From: Pseudomonas viridiflava | GTDB taxonomy: Bacteria; Pseudomonadota; Gammaproteobacteria; Pseudomonadales; Pseudomonadaceae | Assembly (NCBI RefSeq): GCF_900580865.1 | Contig: NZ_UTBZ01000070.1 | Span: 78,605 to 142,604, forward strand | Reading direction: 5' to 3' | Length of the DNA: 64,000 nucleotides | Part shown: positions 15,831 through 26,518 of the stretch, one piece after another | How the letters are laid out: each line of letters opens with the position of its first letter | Numbering within the stretch: the stretch's first letter is position 1 | Position numbers and translations under genes: made by a program | Notes under the pieces: generated by a model | Database searches by the model: none | What the model saw: only the letters and a program-made list of their open reading frames with translations | Told to the model about the DNA's origin: nothing

Positions 15831-16586
15831 ATGCGTCGCCCTATGGTAGCTGGTAACTGGAAGATGCACGGTACCCGCGCCAGCGTCGCTGAGCTGATCA
15901 ACGGCCTTCGTCATCTGGCCTTGCCAAGCGGTGTTGATGTCGCGGTATTCCCGCCTTGCTTGTATATCAATCAAGTGATTGATGGCTTGAAAGGCAAATC
16001 GATTTCGGTCGGTGCGCAGAATTCTGCGGTGGAATCCATGCAAGGTGCATTGACCGGTGAAATTGCTCCGAGTCAGTTGGTGGATGCAGGTTGTTCCCTG
16101 GTGCTTGTCGGGCACTCCGAACGCCGCCAGATAATGGGCGAGCGAGACGGAATGCTGAATCGCAAGTTCGCAGCGGCACAGGCATGTGGCTTGATTCCGG
16201 TGTTGTGTATAGGGGAAACCCTTGAGCAGCGCGAAGCTGGAAAAACTCTTGAAGTTGTCGGGCGTCAGCTGGGCAGCATCATCGAGGAGCTGGGTGTAGG
16301 TGCCTTTGCCAAGGCAGTCATTGCTTACGAGCCTGTCTGGGCTATTGGTACCGGACTGACTGCAACGCCACAGCAAGCTCAGGATGTGCATAAAGCCATT
16401 CGCGAGCAGCTGGCGGCAGAGAATTCTGAAGTCGCACGAGGTGTGCGGCTTCTATACGGCGGCAGCGTGAAGGCGGCCAATGCGGTCGAACTGTTCGGCA
16501 TGCCGGATATCGATGGGGGGCTCATTGGTGGAGCTTCCCTGAATGCAGATGAGTTCGGTGCGATCTGTCGCGCCGCGGGAAACTGA
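15831..16586 (+). CDS. tpiA: Triosephosphate isomerase
   Basis: TpiA interconverts dihydroxyacetone phosphate and glyceraldehyde-3-phosphate in central carbon metabolism. The 251-residue TIM barrel shows N-terminal GNWKMHG (substrate Lys), catalytic His in VLVGHSERR, catalytic Glu in [11 protein letters not shown], and the phosphate loop [19 protein letters not shown] precedes the ATG. It ends 4 bp before secG. Confidence 0.99.
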   Translation: MRRPMVAGNWKMHGTRASVAELINGLRHLALPSGVDVAVFPPCLYINQVIDGLKGKSISVGAQNSAVESMQGALTGEIAPSQLVDAGCSLVLVGHSERRQIMGERDGMLNRKFAAAQACGLIPVLCIGETLEQREAGKTLEVVGRQLGSIIEELGVGAFAKAVIAYEPVWAIGTGLTATPQQAQDVHKAIREQLAAENSEVARGVRLLYGGSVKAANAVELFGMPDIDGGLIGGASLNADEFGAICRAAGN

Positions 16587-16590
16587 AAAA

Positions 16591-16977
16591 ATGCTGGAAA
16601 CAGTCGTAGTCGTTTTTCATCTGCTGGGTGCATTGGGCGTAGTTGCTCTGGTTTTGCTGCAGCAGGGTAAGGGTGCGGACGCTGGCGCGTCTTTCGGAGC
16701 AGGTGCTTCAAATACTGTGTTCGGAAGCCAAGGTTCCTCTACCTTTCTTAGTAAGTTTACTGCTATACTTGCCGCCGGTTTCTTCATAACCAGCTTGGGG
16801 TTAGGTTACTTTGCTAAAGAGAAGGCTCATCAGCTGACTCAAGCAGGATTGCCAGATCCAGCAGTGTTGGAAGTACCTAAGCAACAACAACCGGCTTCTG
16901 ATGATGTCCCGGTGCTTCAAGAGCAAAAGTCGGCTACTCCAGCGACTGACGTACCTCCAGCTCAAGAGCAGAAGTAA
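16591..16977 (+). CDS. secG: Preprotein translocase subunit SecG
   Basis: SecG is the small SecYEG partner that eases SecA-driven export across the inner membrane. The 128 residues start at [20 protein letters not shown]; a longer upstream frame overlapping tpiA is rejected. Two membrane segments (about residues 2-22 and 54-75, [17 protein letters not shown]) flank the conserved cytoplasmic loop [26 protein letters not shown]. The C-terminus is a Gln/Pro/Ala-rich tail with near-repeats (VLQEQKS and PAQEQK). The tRNA-Leu gene follows closely. Confidence 0.97.
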   Translation: MLETVVVVFHLLGALGVVALVLLQQGKGADAGASFGAGASNTVFGSQGSSTFLSKFTAILAAGFFITSLGLGYFAKEKAHQLTQAGLPDPAVLEVPKQQQPASDDVPVLQEQKSATPATDVPPAQEQK

Positions 16978-16999
16978 GAAGGGTTTCAAACGTAGTTTT

Positions 17000-17085
17000 G
17001 CCGAGGTGGTGGAATTGGTAGACACGCAACCTTGAGGTGGTTGTGCCCATAGGGTGTAGGGGTTCGAGTCCCCTTCTCGGTACCA
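17000..17085 (+). tRNA. tRNA-Leu (anticodon GAG)
   Basis: This 86-nt class II tRNA has acceptor stem GCCGAGG with TCTCGGT, anticodon stem CAACC/GGTTG around loop TTGAGGT giving anticodon GAG, a long variable arm, T loop TTCGAGT and encoded CCA. It lies 22 bp after secG and may share that transcript. Confidence 0.97.
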
Positions 17086-17095
17086 ATTAGTCAGG

Positions 17096-17121
17096 AGAGC
17101 CCGCTGTTGCGGGCTTTCTTG
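17096..17121 (+). terminator. Terminator after tRNA-Leu
   Basis: The stem is AGCCCGC (17098-17104), loop TGTT, GCGGGCT (17109-17115), followed by a T-rich TTCTT. It separates tRNA-Leu from the next tRNA, which has its own promoter. Confidence 0.7.
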
Positions 17122-17137
17122 CAGGTGGAAGGTTACA

Positions 17138-17166
17138 TTGACCCTATAAGGGATCGGTCGTATACT
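17138..17166 (+). promoter_or_regulatory. Sigma-70 promoter for tRNA-fMet
   Basis: TTGACC at 17138-17143, a 17-bp spacer, then TATACT at 17161-17166 form a near-consensus housekeeping promoter. The tRNA begins at 17183, about 10 bp after the expected start of transcription. Confidence 0.8.
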
Positions 17167-17182
17167 TCCGCCCCAGCTTTGT

Positions 17183-17259
<77 letters not shown>

Positions 17260-17267
17260 GTTTAAGG

Positions 17268-17289
17268 AGCCCCTTTTAAGGGGCTTTTT
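17268..17289 (+). terminator. Terminator after tRNA-fMet
   Basis: AGCCCC (17268-17273), loop TTTTAA, GGGGCT (17280-17285), then a five-T run at 17285-17289. Confidence 0.85.
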
Positions 17290-17307
17290 GTTAGCTGGAC
17301 ACTTTCA

Positions 17308-17357
17308 ACGCCGCTGTTCGACGGCGTTTCAAGGATGGGCGTTAAGCCCATTTTTTT
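17308..17357 (+). terminator. Hairpins and second terminator in the rimP leader
   Basis: An AACGCCG/CGGCGTT hairpin (about 17308-17328) is followed by ATGGGC (17335-17340), loop GTTAA, GCCCAT (17346-17351) and a seven-T run ending at 17357. With the tRNA terminator at 17268-17289 already present, this one may be an attenuator for rimP-nusA-infB; that is inference. Confidence 0.6.
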
Positions 17358-17398
17358 ATTTTGCAAAGCATGCACATATCATGCACTAGGGGGTTCAG

Positions 17399-17857
17399 GT
17401 GTCGAGCAAGCTAGAAGAGTTGCAGGCCTTGCTGGCCCCGGTGGTCGTGGCCCTGGGCTATGAATGCTGGGGTATCGAGTTTTCGGCTCAGGGTCGTCAC
17501 TCGATGTTGCGCGTTTATATCGATAAAGAGGGTGGCGTGCTGGTGGACGATTGCGCCATTGTCAGCCGTCAGATCAGCGGTGTACTGGATGTTGAAGATC
17601 CGATCTCCGTTGAATACACCCTCGAAGTTTCCTCGCCTGGCATGGAGCGCCCACTGTTCACTCTTGAGCAGTTTGCAAAGTTTGCCGGTGAACAAGTGAA
17701 GATCAAGCTGCGTTCGCCTTTCGAAGGGCGACGCAACTTTCAGGGCCTTCTGCGCGGTGTAGAAGAGCAGGACGTCGTGGTGCAGGTTGAAGACCATGAG
17801 TTCCTGTTGCCGATCGATATGATCGACAAGGCCAACATTATTCCCAGTTTTGACTGA
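17399..17857 (+). CDS. rimP: Ribosome maturation factor RimP
   Basis: RimP assists 30S subunit assembly. The 152-residue protein starts at a GTG with AGGGGG upstream. Its N-terminal domain contains GYECWGIEF and the conserved [13 protein letters not shown] segment at the junction to the C-terminal Sm-like barrel ([18 protein letters not shown] to [15 protein letters not shown]). It is the first gene of the rimP-nusA-infB operon. Confidence 0.97.
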   Translation: MSSKLEELQALLAPVVVALGYECWGIEFSAQGRHSMLRVYIDKEGGVLVDDCAIVSRQISGVLDVEDPISVEYTLEVSSPGMERPLFTLEQFAKFAGEQVKIKLRSPFEGRRNFQGLLRGVEEQDVVVQVEDHEFLLPIDMIDKANIIPSFD

Positions 17858-17904
17858 GACGCGGATCCCGCGGATCCAATGGCTTGCGAAAGGCGAGGCG
17901 TACG

Positions 17905-19386
17905 ATGAGCAAAGAAGTACTGCTGGTTGTTGAGTCGGTATCCAATGAAAAGGGCGTACCGGCAAGCGTAATTTTTGAAGCGCTGGAGCTGGCTCTGGCC
18001 ACTGCTACCAAAAAGCGTTTTGAAGACGAAGTTGACCTGCGTGTGGAAATTAACCGCCACACCGGTTCTTACGAAACTTTCCGTCGCTGGACGGTAGTCG
18101 AAGAGAATGATCTCGACGATCCGGCCATCGAAACCTGGCCAACCAAGGTTGCCGAAACGCATCCAGGTGCCAAGGTTGGCGACGTCGTTGAAGAAAAGAT
18201 CGAATCCATCGAGTTCGGCCGCATCGCTGCGCAGACTGCCAAGCAAGTCATTGTGCAGAAAGTTCGCGAAGCCGAGCGCGCTCAAGTGGTCGACGCCTAT
18301 CGCGAACGCCTGGGAGAAATCATCTCCGGCACCGTGAAGAAAGTCACCCGCGACAACGTGATCGTCGATCTGGGTAACAACGCTGAAGCGTTGCTGGCCC
18401 GTGAAGACATCATTTCGCGTGAAACCTTCCGTGTTGGCGTGCGTCTGCGTGCGCTGCTCAAGGAAATCCGCACCGAGAACCGCGGCCCGCAGCTGATCCT
18501 GTCGCGTACTGCGCCGGAAATGCTGATCGAGCTGTTCCGTATCGAAGTGCCGGAAATTGCCGAAGGCCTGATCGAAGTAATGGCAGCGTCCCGTGATCCG
18601 GGTTCGCGCGCCAAGATCGCCGTCCGCTCGAAGGACAAACGCATCGACCCGCAGGGCGCTTGCATTGGTATGCGCGGTTCGCGCGTCCAGGCAGTGTCGG
18701 GTGAGTTGGGCGGTGAGCGTGTTGATATCGTTCTGTGGGACGACAACCCGGCTCAGTTCGTGATCAACGCCATGTCCCCGGCTGAGGTTGCGGCAATTAT
18801 CGTTGACGAAGATGCCCACGCAATGGACATCGCCGTTGGCGCAGACAATCTGGCTCAGGCCATCGGTCGTGGTGGTCAGAACGTGCGTCTGGCGAGCCAG
18901 TTGACTGGCTGGACCCTGAACGTGATGACCGAATCGGACATCCAGGCTAAGCAGCAAGCAGAAACCGGCGACATCCTGCGCAACTTCATCGACGAGCTGG
19001 AAGTCGACGAAGAACTGGCTCAGGTGCTGGTAGATGAAGGCTTCACCAGCCTGGAAGAGATTGCCTACGTACCGTTGGAAGAAATGCTCAACATCGACGG
19101 CTTTGACGAAGACATCGTCAACGAGCTTCGCGCTCGTGCCAAGGATCGTTTGTTGACCAAAGCCATCGCTACTGAGGAAAAGCTGGCAGACGCCCATCCG
19201 GCCGAAGACCTGCTCTCGCTTGAGGGTATGGACAAGGATTTGGCGATGGAACTGGCGGTGCGCGGCGTAATTACCCGCGAAGACCTGGCCGAGCAGTCTA
19301 TTGACGACCTGCTCGACATCGACGGCATTGACGATGATCGTGCCGGCAAGTTGATCATGGCCGCCCGAGCCCACTGGTTCGAGTAA
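17905..19386 (+). CDS. nusA: Transcription termination/antitermination factor NusA
   Basis: NusA binds RNA polymerase and modulates pausing, termination and antitermination. From [19 protein letters not shown] it is 493 residues; a frame extension upstream is rejected on homology. Domains in order are the N-terminal polymerase-binding domain, an S1 domain ([20 protein letters not shown]), KH1 and KH2 ([20 protein letters not shown], and [15 protein letters not shown]), and two acidic helix-hairpin-helix C-terminal repeats (about residues 365-490), a gammaproteobacterial feature. Confidence 0.98.
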   Translation: MSKEVLLVVESVSNEKGVPASVIFEALELALATATKKRFEDEVDLRVEINRHTGSYETFRRWTVVEENDLDDPAIETWPTKVAETHPGAKVGDVVEEKIESIEFGRIAAQTAKQVIVQKVREAERAQVVDAYRERLGEIISGTVKKVTRDNVIVDLGNNAEALLAREDIISRETFRVGVRLRALLKEIRTENRGPQLILSRTAPEMLIELFRIEVPEIAEGLIEVMAASRDPGSRAKIAVRSKDKRIDPQGACIGMRGSRVQAVSGELGGERVDIVLWDDNPAQFVINAMSPAEVAAIIVDEDAHAMDIAVGADNLAQAIGRGGQNVRLASQLTGWTLNVMTESDIQAKQQAETGDILRNFIDELEVDEELAQVLVDEGFTSLEEIAYVPLEEMLNIDGFDEDIVNELRARAKDRLLTKAIATEEKLADAHPAEDLLSLEGMDKDLAMELAVRGVITREDLAEQSIDDLLDIDGIDDDRAGKLIMAARAHWFE

Positions 19387-19413
19387 TTAGGCGCGGCCTG
19401 AGGAGAGAAGTGC

Positions 19414-21942
19414 ATGACGCAAGTCACGGTGAAACAACTGGCCGATGAGGTCAAAACACCGGTAGAGCGCCTGTTGCAGCAGATGCGTGAGGCAGGTCTG
19501 CCGCACACCGCCGCCGAAGAAAATGTGACTGACAGTGAGAAGCAGTCCCTGCTGACTCACTTGAAAAGCAGCCACAAGGCGAAAGTGGAAGAACCACGCA
19601 AGATCACGCTGCAGCGTAAAACCACCAGCACCCTGCGTGTGGCTGGTAGCAAAAGCATCAGCGTAGAAGTTCGCAAAAAGAAAGTTTTCGTACAGCGTAG
19701 CCCGGAAGAAATCGAAGCCGAACGCAAGCGTGAACTGGATGAGCGCCGCGCAGTAGAAAATGCTGCTCGTCAGAAGGCTGAAGAAGAAGCCAAGCAGCGC
19801 GCCGAAGAAGAAGCGCGTCGCCAGCCAGCTGCTGCGCAGACCGCTACCAGCGACGCCGTTGCGGCGCCGGCTGCAGCTGCCGAACCTGTTCGCGAAAGCG
19901 CGCCGGTGGCTGCTGCTCCAGCACCGTCTGCTGAAGTTCGCAACAAGCAGAACGAACAGCGCCGTCCGGACAAACCACGTGCCGACGACAACAATCGTCG
20001 CAGCGGTGGTGGTGATGGCGAGCGCAAAAACGCTCCGCATCGCGCCTCGGTCAAAGAAAAAGCGCCAGCTCCACGTGTGGCGCCACGCACTACCGACGAA
20101 GAAAGCGATGGCTTCCGTCGCGGTGGTCGCGGCAAGGCCAAGCTGAAGAAGCGTAACGCTCACGGTTTCCAGAGCCCAACCGGCCCTGTCGTGCGTGATG
20201 TGCAGATCGGCGAGACCATCACTGTTGGCGATCTCGCCAATCAGATGTCGGTCAAGGCTGCTGAAATCATCAAGTTCATGTTCAAACTGGGTACTCCAGC
20301 GACCATCAACCAGGTGCTTGATCAGGAAACTGCTCAACTGGTAGCCGAAGAACTGGGCCACAAAGTGACCCTGGTCAGCGACACCGCCCTGGAAGATTCC
20401 CTGGCCGAGTCCCTGAAGTTTGAAGGTGAGTCGTTCTCCCGTGCACCAGTCGTGACCGTAATGGGCCACGTTGACCACGGTAAAACATCCCTGCTCGACT
20501 ACATCCGTCGTGCCAAGGTAGCTGCTGGCGAAGCCGGTGGTATCACCCAGCACATCGGTGCATACCACGTTGAAACCGAACGCGGCATGGTCACCTTCCT
20601 CGACACCCCGGGTCACGCCGCGTTTACCGCAATGCGTGCTCGTGGTGCCAAGGCGACCGACATCGTGATTCTGGTGGTTGCAGCGGACGACGGCGTGATG
20701 CCGCAGACCATTGAAGCTGTTCAGCACGCTGTAGCGGCTGGCGTTCCACTGGTTGTGGCAGTGAACAAAATCGACAAGCCGGGCGCCGATCTCGATCGCA
20801 TCCGCAGCGAACTGTCGGTTCACGGCGTGACTTCCGAAGAGTGGGGCGGTGATACGCCGTTCGTACCGGTCTCGGCGAAAGTCGGTACTGGCGTGGACGA
20901 GCTGCTTGAAGCCGTTCTGCTGCAAGCTGAAGTTCTCGAACTGAAAGCAACTCCATCGGCTCCTGGCCGCGGTGTTGTGGTTGAATCGCGTCTCGACAAA
21001 GGTCGTGGCCCGGTGGCAACCGTTCTGGTTCAAGACGGTACCCTGCGCCAAGGCGACATGGTTCTGGTCGGTTCGAACTATGGCCGCGTGCGTGCCATGC
21101 TCGACGAGAACGGCAAGCCAATCAAGGAAGCCGGTCCTTCCATCCCTGTCGAGATCCTCGGCCTGGACGGTACCCCGGACGCTGGCGACGAAATGAGCGT
21201 GGTTGCTGACGAGAAGAAAGCCCGTGAAGTGGCTCTGTTCCGTCAAGGCAAATTCCGCGAAGTCAAACTGGCTCGCGCTCACGCCGGCAAGCTGGAAAAC
21301 ATCTTCGAAAACATGGGTCAGGCTGAGAAGAAGACGCTCAACATCGTCCTCAAATCCGACGTCCGTGGTTCGCTGGAAGCGTTGAACGGTGCCTTGAATG
21401 GCCTGGGCAACGACGAAGTACAAGTGCGCGTAGTGGGTGGCGGTGTCGGTGGTATCACCGAGTCCGACGCTAACCTGGCACTGGCTTCCAACGCTGTACT
21501 GTTCGGCTTCAACGTGCGTGCCGATGCTGGCGCACGGAAGATCGTCGAGCAGGAAGGTCTGGACATGCGTTACTACAACGTGATCTACGACATCATCGAA
21601 GACGTCAAGAAAGCCCTGACCGGCATGCTCGGCAGCGATGTTCGCGAGAACATCCTGGGTGTGGCCGAAGTGCGCGACGTGTTCCGTTCGCCGAAGTTTG
21701 GCGCGATCGCAGGCTGCATGGTGATCGAAGGTGTTGTGCACCGTAACCGTCCGATCCGCGTACTGCGTGAAGACATCGTTATCTTCGAAGGCGAGCTGGA
21801 ATCCCTGCGCCGCTTCAAGGATGACGCTTCCGAAGTACGTGCCGGCATGGAATGCGGTATCGGCGTGAAGAGCTACAACGACGTCAAAGTCGGCGACAAG
21901 ATCGAAGTCTTCGAGAAGGTTCAGGTTGCTCGCAGCCTCTAA
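19414..21942 (+). CDS. infB: Translation initiation factor IF-2
   Basis: IF-2 is the GTPase that recruits fMet-tRNA to the 30S subunit and promotes subunit joining. The 842-residue protein has an IF2 N-terminal motif ([24 protein letters not shown]), a long charged Ala/Glu/Arg linker (about residues 70-240, [17 protein letters not shown]), a second IF2N fold, then the G domain with G1 GHVDHGKT, G3 DTPGHAAF and G4 NKIDKP, followed by beta-barrel domains and the C2 fMet-tRNA-binding domain. GAGGAGAG precedes the ATG. The initiator tRNA gene lies about 2.2 kb upstream. Confidence 0.99.
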   Translation: MTQVTVKQLADEVKTPVERLLQQMREAGLPHTAAEENVTDSEKQSLLTHLKSSHKAKVEEPRKITLQRKTTSTLRVAGSKSISVEVRKKKVFVQRSPEEIEAERKRELDERRAVENAARQKAEEEAKQRAEEEARRQPAAAQTATSDAVAAPAAAAEPVRESAPVAAAPAPSAEVRNKQNEQRRPDKPRADDNNRRSGGGDGERKNAPHRASVKEKAPAPRVAPRTTDEESDGFRRGGRGKAKLKKRNAHGFQSPTGPVVRDVQIGETITVGDLANQMSVKAAEIIKFMFKLGTPATINQVLDQETAQLVAEELGHKVTLVSDTALEDSLAESLKFEGESFSRAPVVTVMGHVDHGKTSLLDYIRRAKVAAGEAGGITQHIGAYHVETERGMVTFLDTPGHAAFTAMRARGAKATDIVILVVAADDGVMPQTIEAVQHAVAAGVPLVVAVNKIDKPGADLDRIRSELSVHGVTSEEWGGDTPFVPVSAKVGTGVDELLEAVLLQAEVLELKATPSAPGRGVVVESRLDKGRGPVATVLVQDGTLRQGDMVLVGSNYGRVRAMLDENGKPIKEAGPSIPVEILGLDGTPDAGDEMSVVADEKKAREVALFRQGKFREVKLARAHAGKLENIFENMGQAEKKTLNIVLKSDVRGSLEALNGALNGLGNDEVQVRVVGGGVGGITESDANLALASNAVLFGFNVRADAGARKIVEQEGLDMRYYNVIYDIIEDVKKALTGMLGSDVRENILGVAEVRDVFRSPKFGAIAGCMVIEGVVHRNRPIRVLREDIVIFEGELESLRRFKDDASEVRAGMECGIGVKSYNDVKVGDKIEVFEKVQVARSL

Positions 21943-22013
21943 CTCGCGCACTTCAGGAGCCGTGATGGGCTGCCGTACTCAACAGTGCGGCGCATCACCC
22001 GGACTCTAAACGC

Positions 22014-22047
22014 AACGCCCGGTCTGGCTTTTGTCAGGCCGGGCGTT
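22014..22047 (+). terminator. Long hairpin in the infB-rbfA gap
   Basis: AACGCCCGGTCTGGC (22014-22028), loop TTTT, GTCAGGCCGGGCGTT (22033-22047), with G-T wobbles and a weak TTTGCC tail. It is probably a partial terminator or an RNA-processing element within the operon. Confidence 0.5.
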
Positions 22048-22101
22048 TGCCGCTTTCAGACCTTGCGGGTTTCACCGCAGGGCAGTAACAGGTAACAAAT
22101 C

Positions 22102-22503
22102 ATGGCAAAAGAATACAGCCGTACCCAACGTATCGGCGATCAGATGCAGCGCGAGCTGGCCCAGCTGATCCGTCGTGAAGTCAAAGATCCACGTGTGGGT
22201 CTGGTCACCATTACCGCAGTGGAAGTCAGCCGTGACGTCGGTCACGCGAAGATTTTCATCACCGTGATGGGGCAGGACAACGCCGAAGACATCGCGCAAA
22301 GCATCAAGGTGCTCAACGCCGCCGCAGGTTTCCTGCGTATGCAACTGGCCCGTGAAATGAAGCTGCGCAGCGTGCCGCAATTGCATTTCCACTACGACGA
22401 ATCCGTTGTACGTGGTGCGCACTTGTCGGCCCTGATCGAGCGTGCGGTGGCTGAAGACAATCAGCATCCGGTCGCTGCTGAACCTGAAGACACCAAGGAG
22501 TAA
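22102..22503 (+). CDS. rbfA: 30S ribosome-binding factor RbfA
   Basis: RbfA is a cold-adaptation factor that binds immature 30S and helps 16S rRNA 5'-end processing. The 133-residue protein has a type II KH fold: the N-terminal helix [25 protein letters not shown], the beta strand AKIFITVMG, and the conserved [20 protein letters not shown] near the end. truB follows 4 bp later. Confidence 0.97.
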   Translation: MAKEYSRTQRIGDQMQRELAQLIRREVKDPRVGLVTITAVEVSRDVGHAKIFITVMGQDNAEDIAQSIKVLNAAAGFLRMQLAREMKLRSVPQLHFHYDESVVRGAHLSALIERAVAEDNQHPVAAEPEDTKE

Positions 22504-22507
22504 CTCG

Positions 22508-23425
22508 GTGGCTCAGGTAAAACGTATCCGTCGTAACGTCAGCGGCATCATCCTGCTCGACAAACCGTTGGGGTTCACCTCCAACGCCGCGTTGCAGAAG
22601 GTTCGCTGGTTGCTGAATGCCGAGAAGGCCGGGCACACCGGTAGCCTAGACCCGCTGGCTACCGGCGTCTTGCCGCTGTGCTTCGGTGAGGCCACCAAGT
22701 TCTCGCAATACCTGCTCGATTCCGACAAGGGTTATGAAACCCTGGCGCAACTGGGCAAGACCACCACCACGGCAGACGCCGAAGGTGAGGTTTTGCAGGA
22801 ACGCCCGGTGACCGTTGGTCGCGCCGATGTCGAAGCGGCATTGCCTGAATTTCGCGGGCAAATCAGTCAGATACCGCCGATGTACTCGGCGCTCAAGCGT
22901 GATGGCCAGCCGCTGTACAAGCTGGCTCGCGCAGGGGAAGTAGTGGAGCGCGAACCGCGTTCTGTTACTATTGCGCGCTTGGAATTGCTGGCCTTCGAGG
23001 GCGATACTGCGCGTCTTGCGGTGGACTGCAGCAAGGGCACCTATATCCGTACCCTGGTGGAGGATATCGGTGAGCAACTCGGTTGTGGTGCGTACGTCGC
23101 AGAACTGCGTCGTACCCAGGCCGGGCCTTTCACCCTGGCGCAGACGGTTACCCTCGAAGAGCTGGAAGCGGTACATGCCGAAGGCGGCAATGAAGCGGTT
23201 GATCGCTTCCTGATGCCATCGGACAGCGGCCTGCTGGACTGGCCGTTGTTGCACTTCTCGGAAGCGAGCGCGTTCTACTGGCTCAACGGCCAGCCGGTAC
23301 GTGCCCCGGATGCTCCGAAGTTCGGCATGGTGCGGGTACAGGATCACAATGGTCGCTTCATCGGTATCGGTGAAGTGAGCGAAGACGGGCGCATCGCGCC
23401 ACGTCGATTGATTCGGTCAGAATGA
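22508..23425 (+). CDS. truB: tRNA pseudouridine-55 synthase TruB
   Basis: TruB makes pseudouridine 55 in the T loop of most tRNAs. The start is the GTG at 22508 ([20 protein letters not shown], 305 residues), just after the rbfA stop with GGAG upstream; a longer frame overlapping rbfA is rejected. The catalytic Asp lies in [21 protein letters not shown]. The [20 protein letters not shown] and [12 protein letters not shown] motifs follow, with a C-terminal PUA-like part. Confidence 0.97.
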   Translation: MAQVKRIRRNVSGIILLDKPLGFTSNAALQKVRWLLNAEKAGHTGSLDPLATGVLPLCFGEATKFSQYLLDSDKGYETLAQLGKTTTTADAEGEVLQERPVTVGRADVEAALPEFRGQISQIPPMYSALKRDGQPLYKLARAGEVVEREPRSVTIARLELLAFEGDTARLAVDCSKGTYIRTLVEDIGEQLGCGAYVAELRRTQAGPFTLAQTVTLEELEAVHAEGGNEAVDRFLMPSDSGLLDWPLLHFSEASAFYWLNGQPVRAPDAPKFGMVRVQDHNGRFIGIGEVSEDGRIAPRRLIRSE

Positions 23426-23527
23426 CCGGAACCGGCCTGTGTAACAGCAGGTCGGCGAGTGTGGCTGTTAACAGGCACGGTCACGACTCATTTATAGATA
23501 CAGGGATTTGTCCCTGGCCTGTTGAAG

Positions 23528-23544
23528 CTGTTTCCCTGAAACAG
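23528..23544 (+). promoter_or_regulatory. Leader hairpin before rpsO
   Basis: CTGTTTC (23528-23534), loop CCT, GAAACAG (23538-23544) lies 24 bases before the rpsO ATG. S15 autoregulates its own mRNA in other bacteria through leader structure; whether this stem serves that role is inference. Confidence 0.3.
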
Positions 23545-23567
23545 TTTCCTGATAAAAGGATTGCCTC

Positions 23568-23837
23568 ATGGCTCTCGACGTTCAAGAAAAAGCTCAAATC
23601 GTTGCTGACTACCAGCAAGCTGTTGGTGACACTGGTTCGCCAGAAGTGCAAGTTGCACTGCTGACCCACAACATCAACAAACTGCAAGGTCACTTCAAGG
23701 CCAACGGTAAAGATCACCACTCCCGTCGTGGTCTGATCCGCATGGTAAACCAGCGTCGCAAGCTGCTGGACTACCTGAAAGGCAAGGACGTGAGCCGTTA
23801 CAGCGCTCTGATCGCTCGCCTGGGTCTGCGTCGCTAA
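23568..23837 (+). CDS. rpsO: 30S ribosomal protein S15
   Basis: S15 is a primary 16S rRNA binding protein of the central domain. The 89 residues carry the conserved QKAQI core region, the [24 protein letters not shown] segment and the [19 protein letters not shown] region. An AAAAGGA ribosome-binding site is present. pnp lies downstream, the conserved rpsO-pnp order. Confidence 0.99.
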   Translation: MALDVQEKAQIVADYQQAVGDTGSPEVQVALLTHNINKLQGHFKANGKDHHSRRGLIRMVNQRRKLLDYLKGKDVSRYSALIARLGLRR

Positions 23838-23874
23838 TCAGCGATTGCGCTATGAGGTTGGTGGTCTGTCGGAC

Positions 23875-23894
23875 GTCAGCGGTTTACCGCTGGC
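23875..23894 (+). promoter_or_regulatory. Stem-loop in the pnp leader
   Basis: CAGCGG (23877-23882), loop TTTA, CCGCTG (23887-23892) sits in the 193-bp rpsO-pnp spacer. In E. coli a leader stem cut by RNase III allows PNPase autocontrol; a similar role here is inference from position. Confidence 0.35.
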
Positions 23895-24030
23895 GCCTTG
23901 CAGGCTCCCAGCCTCAAGTTTTATCTGGATACACGTTTTACCCTGGACAGGCGTTGGGCCGATTCCCGACATTGCCCAAGAATTCGCAAGAAACCGTTTC
24001 CCCCAAGAGCCACAAAGAAGGTAGGACACC

Positions 24031-26136
24031 GTGAACCCGGTAATCAAAAAATTCCAGTTCGGTCAATCGACCGTTACCCTCGAGACTGGCCGTATCGCCC
24101 GTCAGGCCTCCGGCGCAGTATTGGTCACCGTTGACGATGACGTCAGCGTATTGGTGACTGTAGTCGGTGCAAAACAAGCCGATCCGGGCAAGGGCTTTTT
24201 CCCTCTGTCCGTTCACTACCAGGAAAAGACTTACGCTGCCGGTAAGATCCCTGGCGGTTTCTTCAAGCGTGAAGGCCGTCCTTCCGAGAAAGAAACCCTG
24301 ACTTCCCGACTGATCGACCGTCCGATCCGTCCGCTGTTCCCGGAAGGTTTCATGAACGAAGTGCAGGTTGTCTGCACCGTCGTTTCCACCAGCAAGAAGA
24401 CCGATCCGGACATCGCTGCGATGATCGGTACCTCGGCTGCCCTGGCCATCTCGGGCATTCCGTTCGACGGCCCGATCGGCGCCGCTCGCGTTGCCTTCCA
24501 CGAAAGCACCGGCTACCTGCTGAACCCGACTTACGAGCAGCAAGCTGCTTCGAGCCTGGACATGGTCGTTGCCGGTACTTCCGACGCCGTACTGATGGTT
24601 GAATCGGAAGCCAAAGAGCTGACCGAAGACCAGATGCTGGGCGCGGTACTGTTTGCTCACGACGAGTTCCAGGTTGTGATCAACGCCGTTAAAGAACTGG
24701 CCGCTGAAGCTGCCAAGCCGACCTGGACCTGGGCTCCGGCGCCAGAAGCCACCGAACTGCTGGGCGCTATCCGTGCCGAGTTCGGCGAAGCGATCTCCCA
24801 GGCTTACACCATCACCGTCAAGGCCGACCGTTATGCGCGTCTGGGCGAGCTGAAGGATCAAGTCGTTGCCAAGCTGTCCGGTGAAGAAGGCCAGCCTTCG
24901 TCCAGCGAAGTCAAAGCCGCTTTCGGCGAAATCGAATACCGCACCGTTCGCGAAAACATCGTAAACGGCAAGCCACGTATCGACGGTCGCGACACCAAAA
25001 CCGTACGTCCGCTGAACATCGAAGTCGGCGTTCTGCCGAAGACTCACGGTTCGGCCCTGTTCACCCGTGGTGAAACCCAGGCTCTGGTAGTCGCGACTCT
25101 GGGCACCGCCCGTGACGCACAGCTGCTGGACACCCTGGAAGGCGAGAAAAAAGACCCGTTCATGCTGCACTACAACTTCCCTCCGTTCTCGGTGGGCGAG
25201 TGTGGTCGCATGGGTGGTGCTGGTCGTCGTGAAATCGGTCACGGCCGTCTGGCCCGTCGTTCGGTTTCGGCCATGCTGCCAGCCGCTGACGTGTTCCCGT
25301 ACACCATCCGTGTGGTTTCGGAAATCACCGAATCCAACGGTTCGAGCTCGATGGCTTCCGTTTGCGGCGCTTCCCTGGCCCTGATGGACGCTGGTGTGCC
25401 GATGAAGGCGCCAGTTGCCGGTATCGCCATGGGTCTGGTTAAGGAAGGCGAGAAGTTCGCCGTCCTGACCGACATCCTCGGTGACGAAGACCACTTGGGC
25501 GACATGGACTTCAAAGTAGCCGGTACCGCCAAAGGTGTTACCGCGCTGCAGATGGACATCAAGATCAAAGGCATCACCGAAGAGATCATGGAAATCGCTC
25601 TGGGCCAAGCCCTGGAAGCGCGCCTGAACATCCTCGGTCAGATGAACCAGATCATCGGCCAGTCGCGTACCGAACTGTCGGCCAACGCTCCGACCATGAT
25701 CGCGATGAAGATCGACACCGACAAGATCCGTGACGTTATCGGTAAAGGTGGCGCGACCATCCGTGCGATCTGCGAAGAAACCAAGGCTTCGATCGACATC
25801 GAAGACGACGGTTCGATCAAGATCTTCGGCGAAACCAAGGAAGCCGCTGAAGCTGCACGTCAGCGCGTTCTGGGCATCACCGCTGAAGCCGAGATCGGCA
25901 AGATCTACGTCGGCAAGGTTGAGCGCATCGTCGACTTCGGCGCATTCGTCAACATCCTGCCAGGCAAGGACGGTCTGGTTCACATCTCGATGCTGAGCGA
26001 CGCTCGCGTAGAGAAAGTGACCGACATCCTGAAAGAAGGCCAGGAAGTTGAAGTACTGGTACTGGACGTGGACAACCGCGGCCGTATCAAGCTGTCCATC
26101 AAAGACGTGGCAGCTGCCAAGGCTTCGGGCGTTTAA
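24031..26136 (+). CDS. pnp: Polyribonucleotide nucleotidyltransferase (PNPase)
   Basis: PNPase is the phosphorolytic 3'-5' exoribonuclease of the RNA degradosome. It starts at a GTG with GAAGGTAGG upstream and is 701 residues long. It has two RNase PH-like domains (the second with [16 protein letters not shown] and [12 protein letters not shown]) separated by a helical domain, then a KH domain ([19 protein letters not shown]) and an S1 domain ([32 protein letters not shown]). A strong terminator follows directly. Confidence 0.99.
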   Translation: MNPVIKKFQFGQSTVTLETGRIARQASGAVLVTVDDDVSVLVTVVGAKQADPGKGFFPLSVHYQEKTYAAGKIPGGFFKREGRPSEKETLTSRLIDRPIRPLFPEGFMNEVQVVCTVVSTSKKTDPDIAAMIGTSAALAISGIPFDGPIGAARVAFHESTGYLLNPTYEQQAASSLDMVVAGTSDAVLMVESEAKELTEDQMLGAVLFAHDEFQVVINAVKELAAEAAKPTWTWAPAPEATELLGAIRAEFGEAISQAYTITVKADRYARLGELKDQVVAKLSGEEGQPSSSEVKAAFGEIEYRTVRENIVNGKPRIDGRDTKTVRPLNIEVGVLPKTHGSALFTRGETQALVVATLGTARDAQLLDTLEGEKKDPFMLHYNFPPFSVGECGRMGGAGRREIGHGRLARRSVSAMLPAADVFPYTIRVVSEITESNGSSSMASVCGASLALMDAGVPMKAPVAGIAMGLVKEGEKFAVLTDILGDEDHLGDMDFKVAGTAKGVTALQMDIKIKGITEEIMEIALGQALEARLNILGQMNQIIGQSRTELSANAPTMIAMKIDTDKIRDVIGKGGATIRAICEETKASIDIEDDGSIKIFGETKEAAEAARQRVLGITAEAEIGKIYVGKVERIVDFGAFVNILPGKDGLVHISMLSDARVEKVTDILKEGQEVEVLVLDVDNRGRIKLSIKDVAAAKASGV

Positions 26137-26160
26137 TCACCCCCAGGCTTTAGCGCAATA

Positions 26161-26199
26161 AAAATGCCCCGCCGTGAAAACGGCGGGGCATTTTTTTTT
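26161..26199 (+). terminator. Strong terminator after pnp
   Basis: A perfect 15-bp stem from AAAATGCCCCGCCGT (26161-26175) with a GAAA tetraloop and its exact complement (26180-26194), embedded in a nine-T run. It ends the truB-rpsO-pnp message and separates it from the tRNA-Thr. Confidence 0.93.
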
Positions 26200-26265
26200 C
26201 TGTGAAATACCCGGACAATCTGTGAAGTTGCCGGACTTCAAGACCGGTGCTAGGTTTAGCCCACC

Positions 26266-26341
26266 GCCCGTGTAGCTCAGCCGGTAGAGCAGCGCACTCG
26301 TAACGCGAAGGTCGCAGGTTCGATTCCTGTCTCGGGCACCA
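26266..26341 (+). tRNA. tRNA-Thr (anticodon CGT), island attachment gene
   Basis: This 76-nt tRNA has acceptor GCCCGTG with CTCGGGC (U6 faces U67, a mismatch), D stem GCTC/GAGC, anticodon loop CTCGTAA giving CGT, T arm GCAGG/CCTGT with loop TTCGATT, and encoded CCA. The anticodon stem GCGCA/CGCGA pairs fully only in its centre. Its last 23 bases, plus one more, recur at 30696-30719, marking it as the integration target of the island that follows. Confidence 0.93.
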
Positions 26342-26342
26342 C
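26319..26342. repeat. attL: 24-bp direct repeat inside the tRNA-Thr 3' end
   Basis: The repeat begins TTCGATTCCTG and ends GGGCACCAC. It is identical to 30696-30719, while bases on both sides differ. It covers the T loop to CCA, the usual core site for tyrosine integrases that use tRNA genes. Confidence 0.85.
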
Positions 26343-26441
26343 ATCTACTTTCGCCGATGTTCGGCGGCTTTCACACCCTCCCAAAACAGGCCGCATAGCG
26401 CGGTCTTTATCTTTCGCGGTCTTTGGCTGCGCCGCGCATTT

Positions 26442-26510
26442 TTAGTACATCATTCTGCACTCTCCCGTTCGAGTGACTTGGTGGTGTACTAATGCCCCTC
26501 ACTAGTACCG
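26442..26510. repeat. TTAGTACA-type short repeats near the left end
   Basis: TTAGTACAT is at 26442-26450, its reverse complement TGTACTAA is at 26485-26492, and CTAGTACC is at 26502-26509. The same motif recurs at the other end of the island (30621-30639). They may be arm-type integrase sites; this is inference. Confidence 0.4.
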
Positions 26511-26518
26511 CTGTTTGA

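Noticed and set aside
19387..21951. Minus-strand frame opposite infB
   Set aside because: A shadow of the infB coding bias with no recognisable domain.
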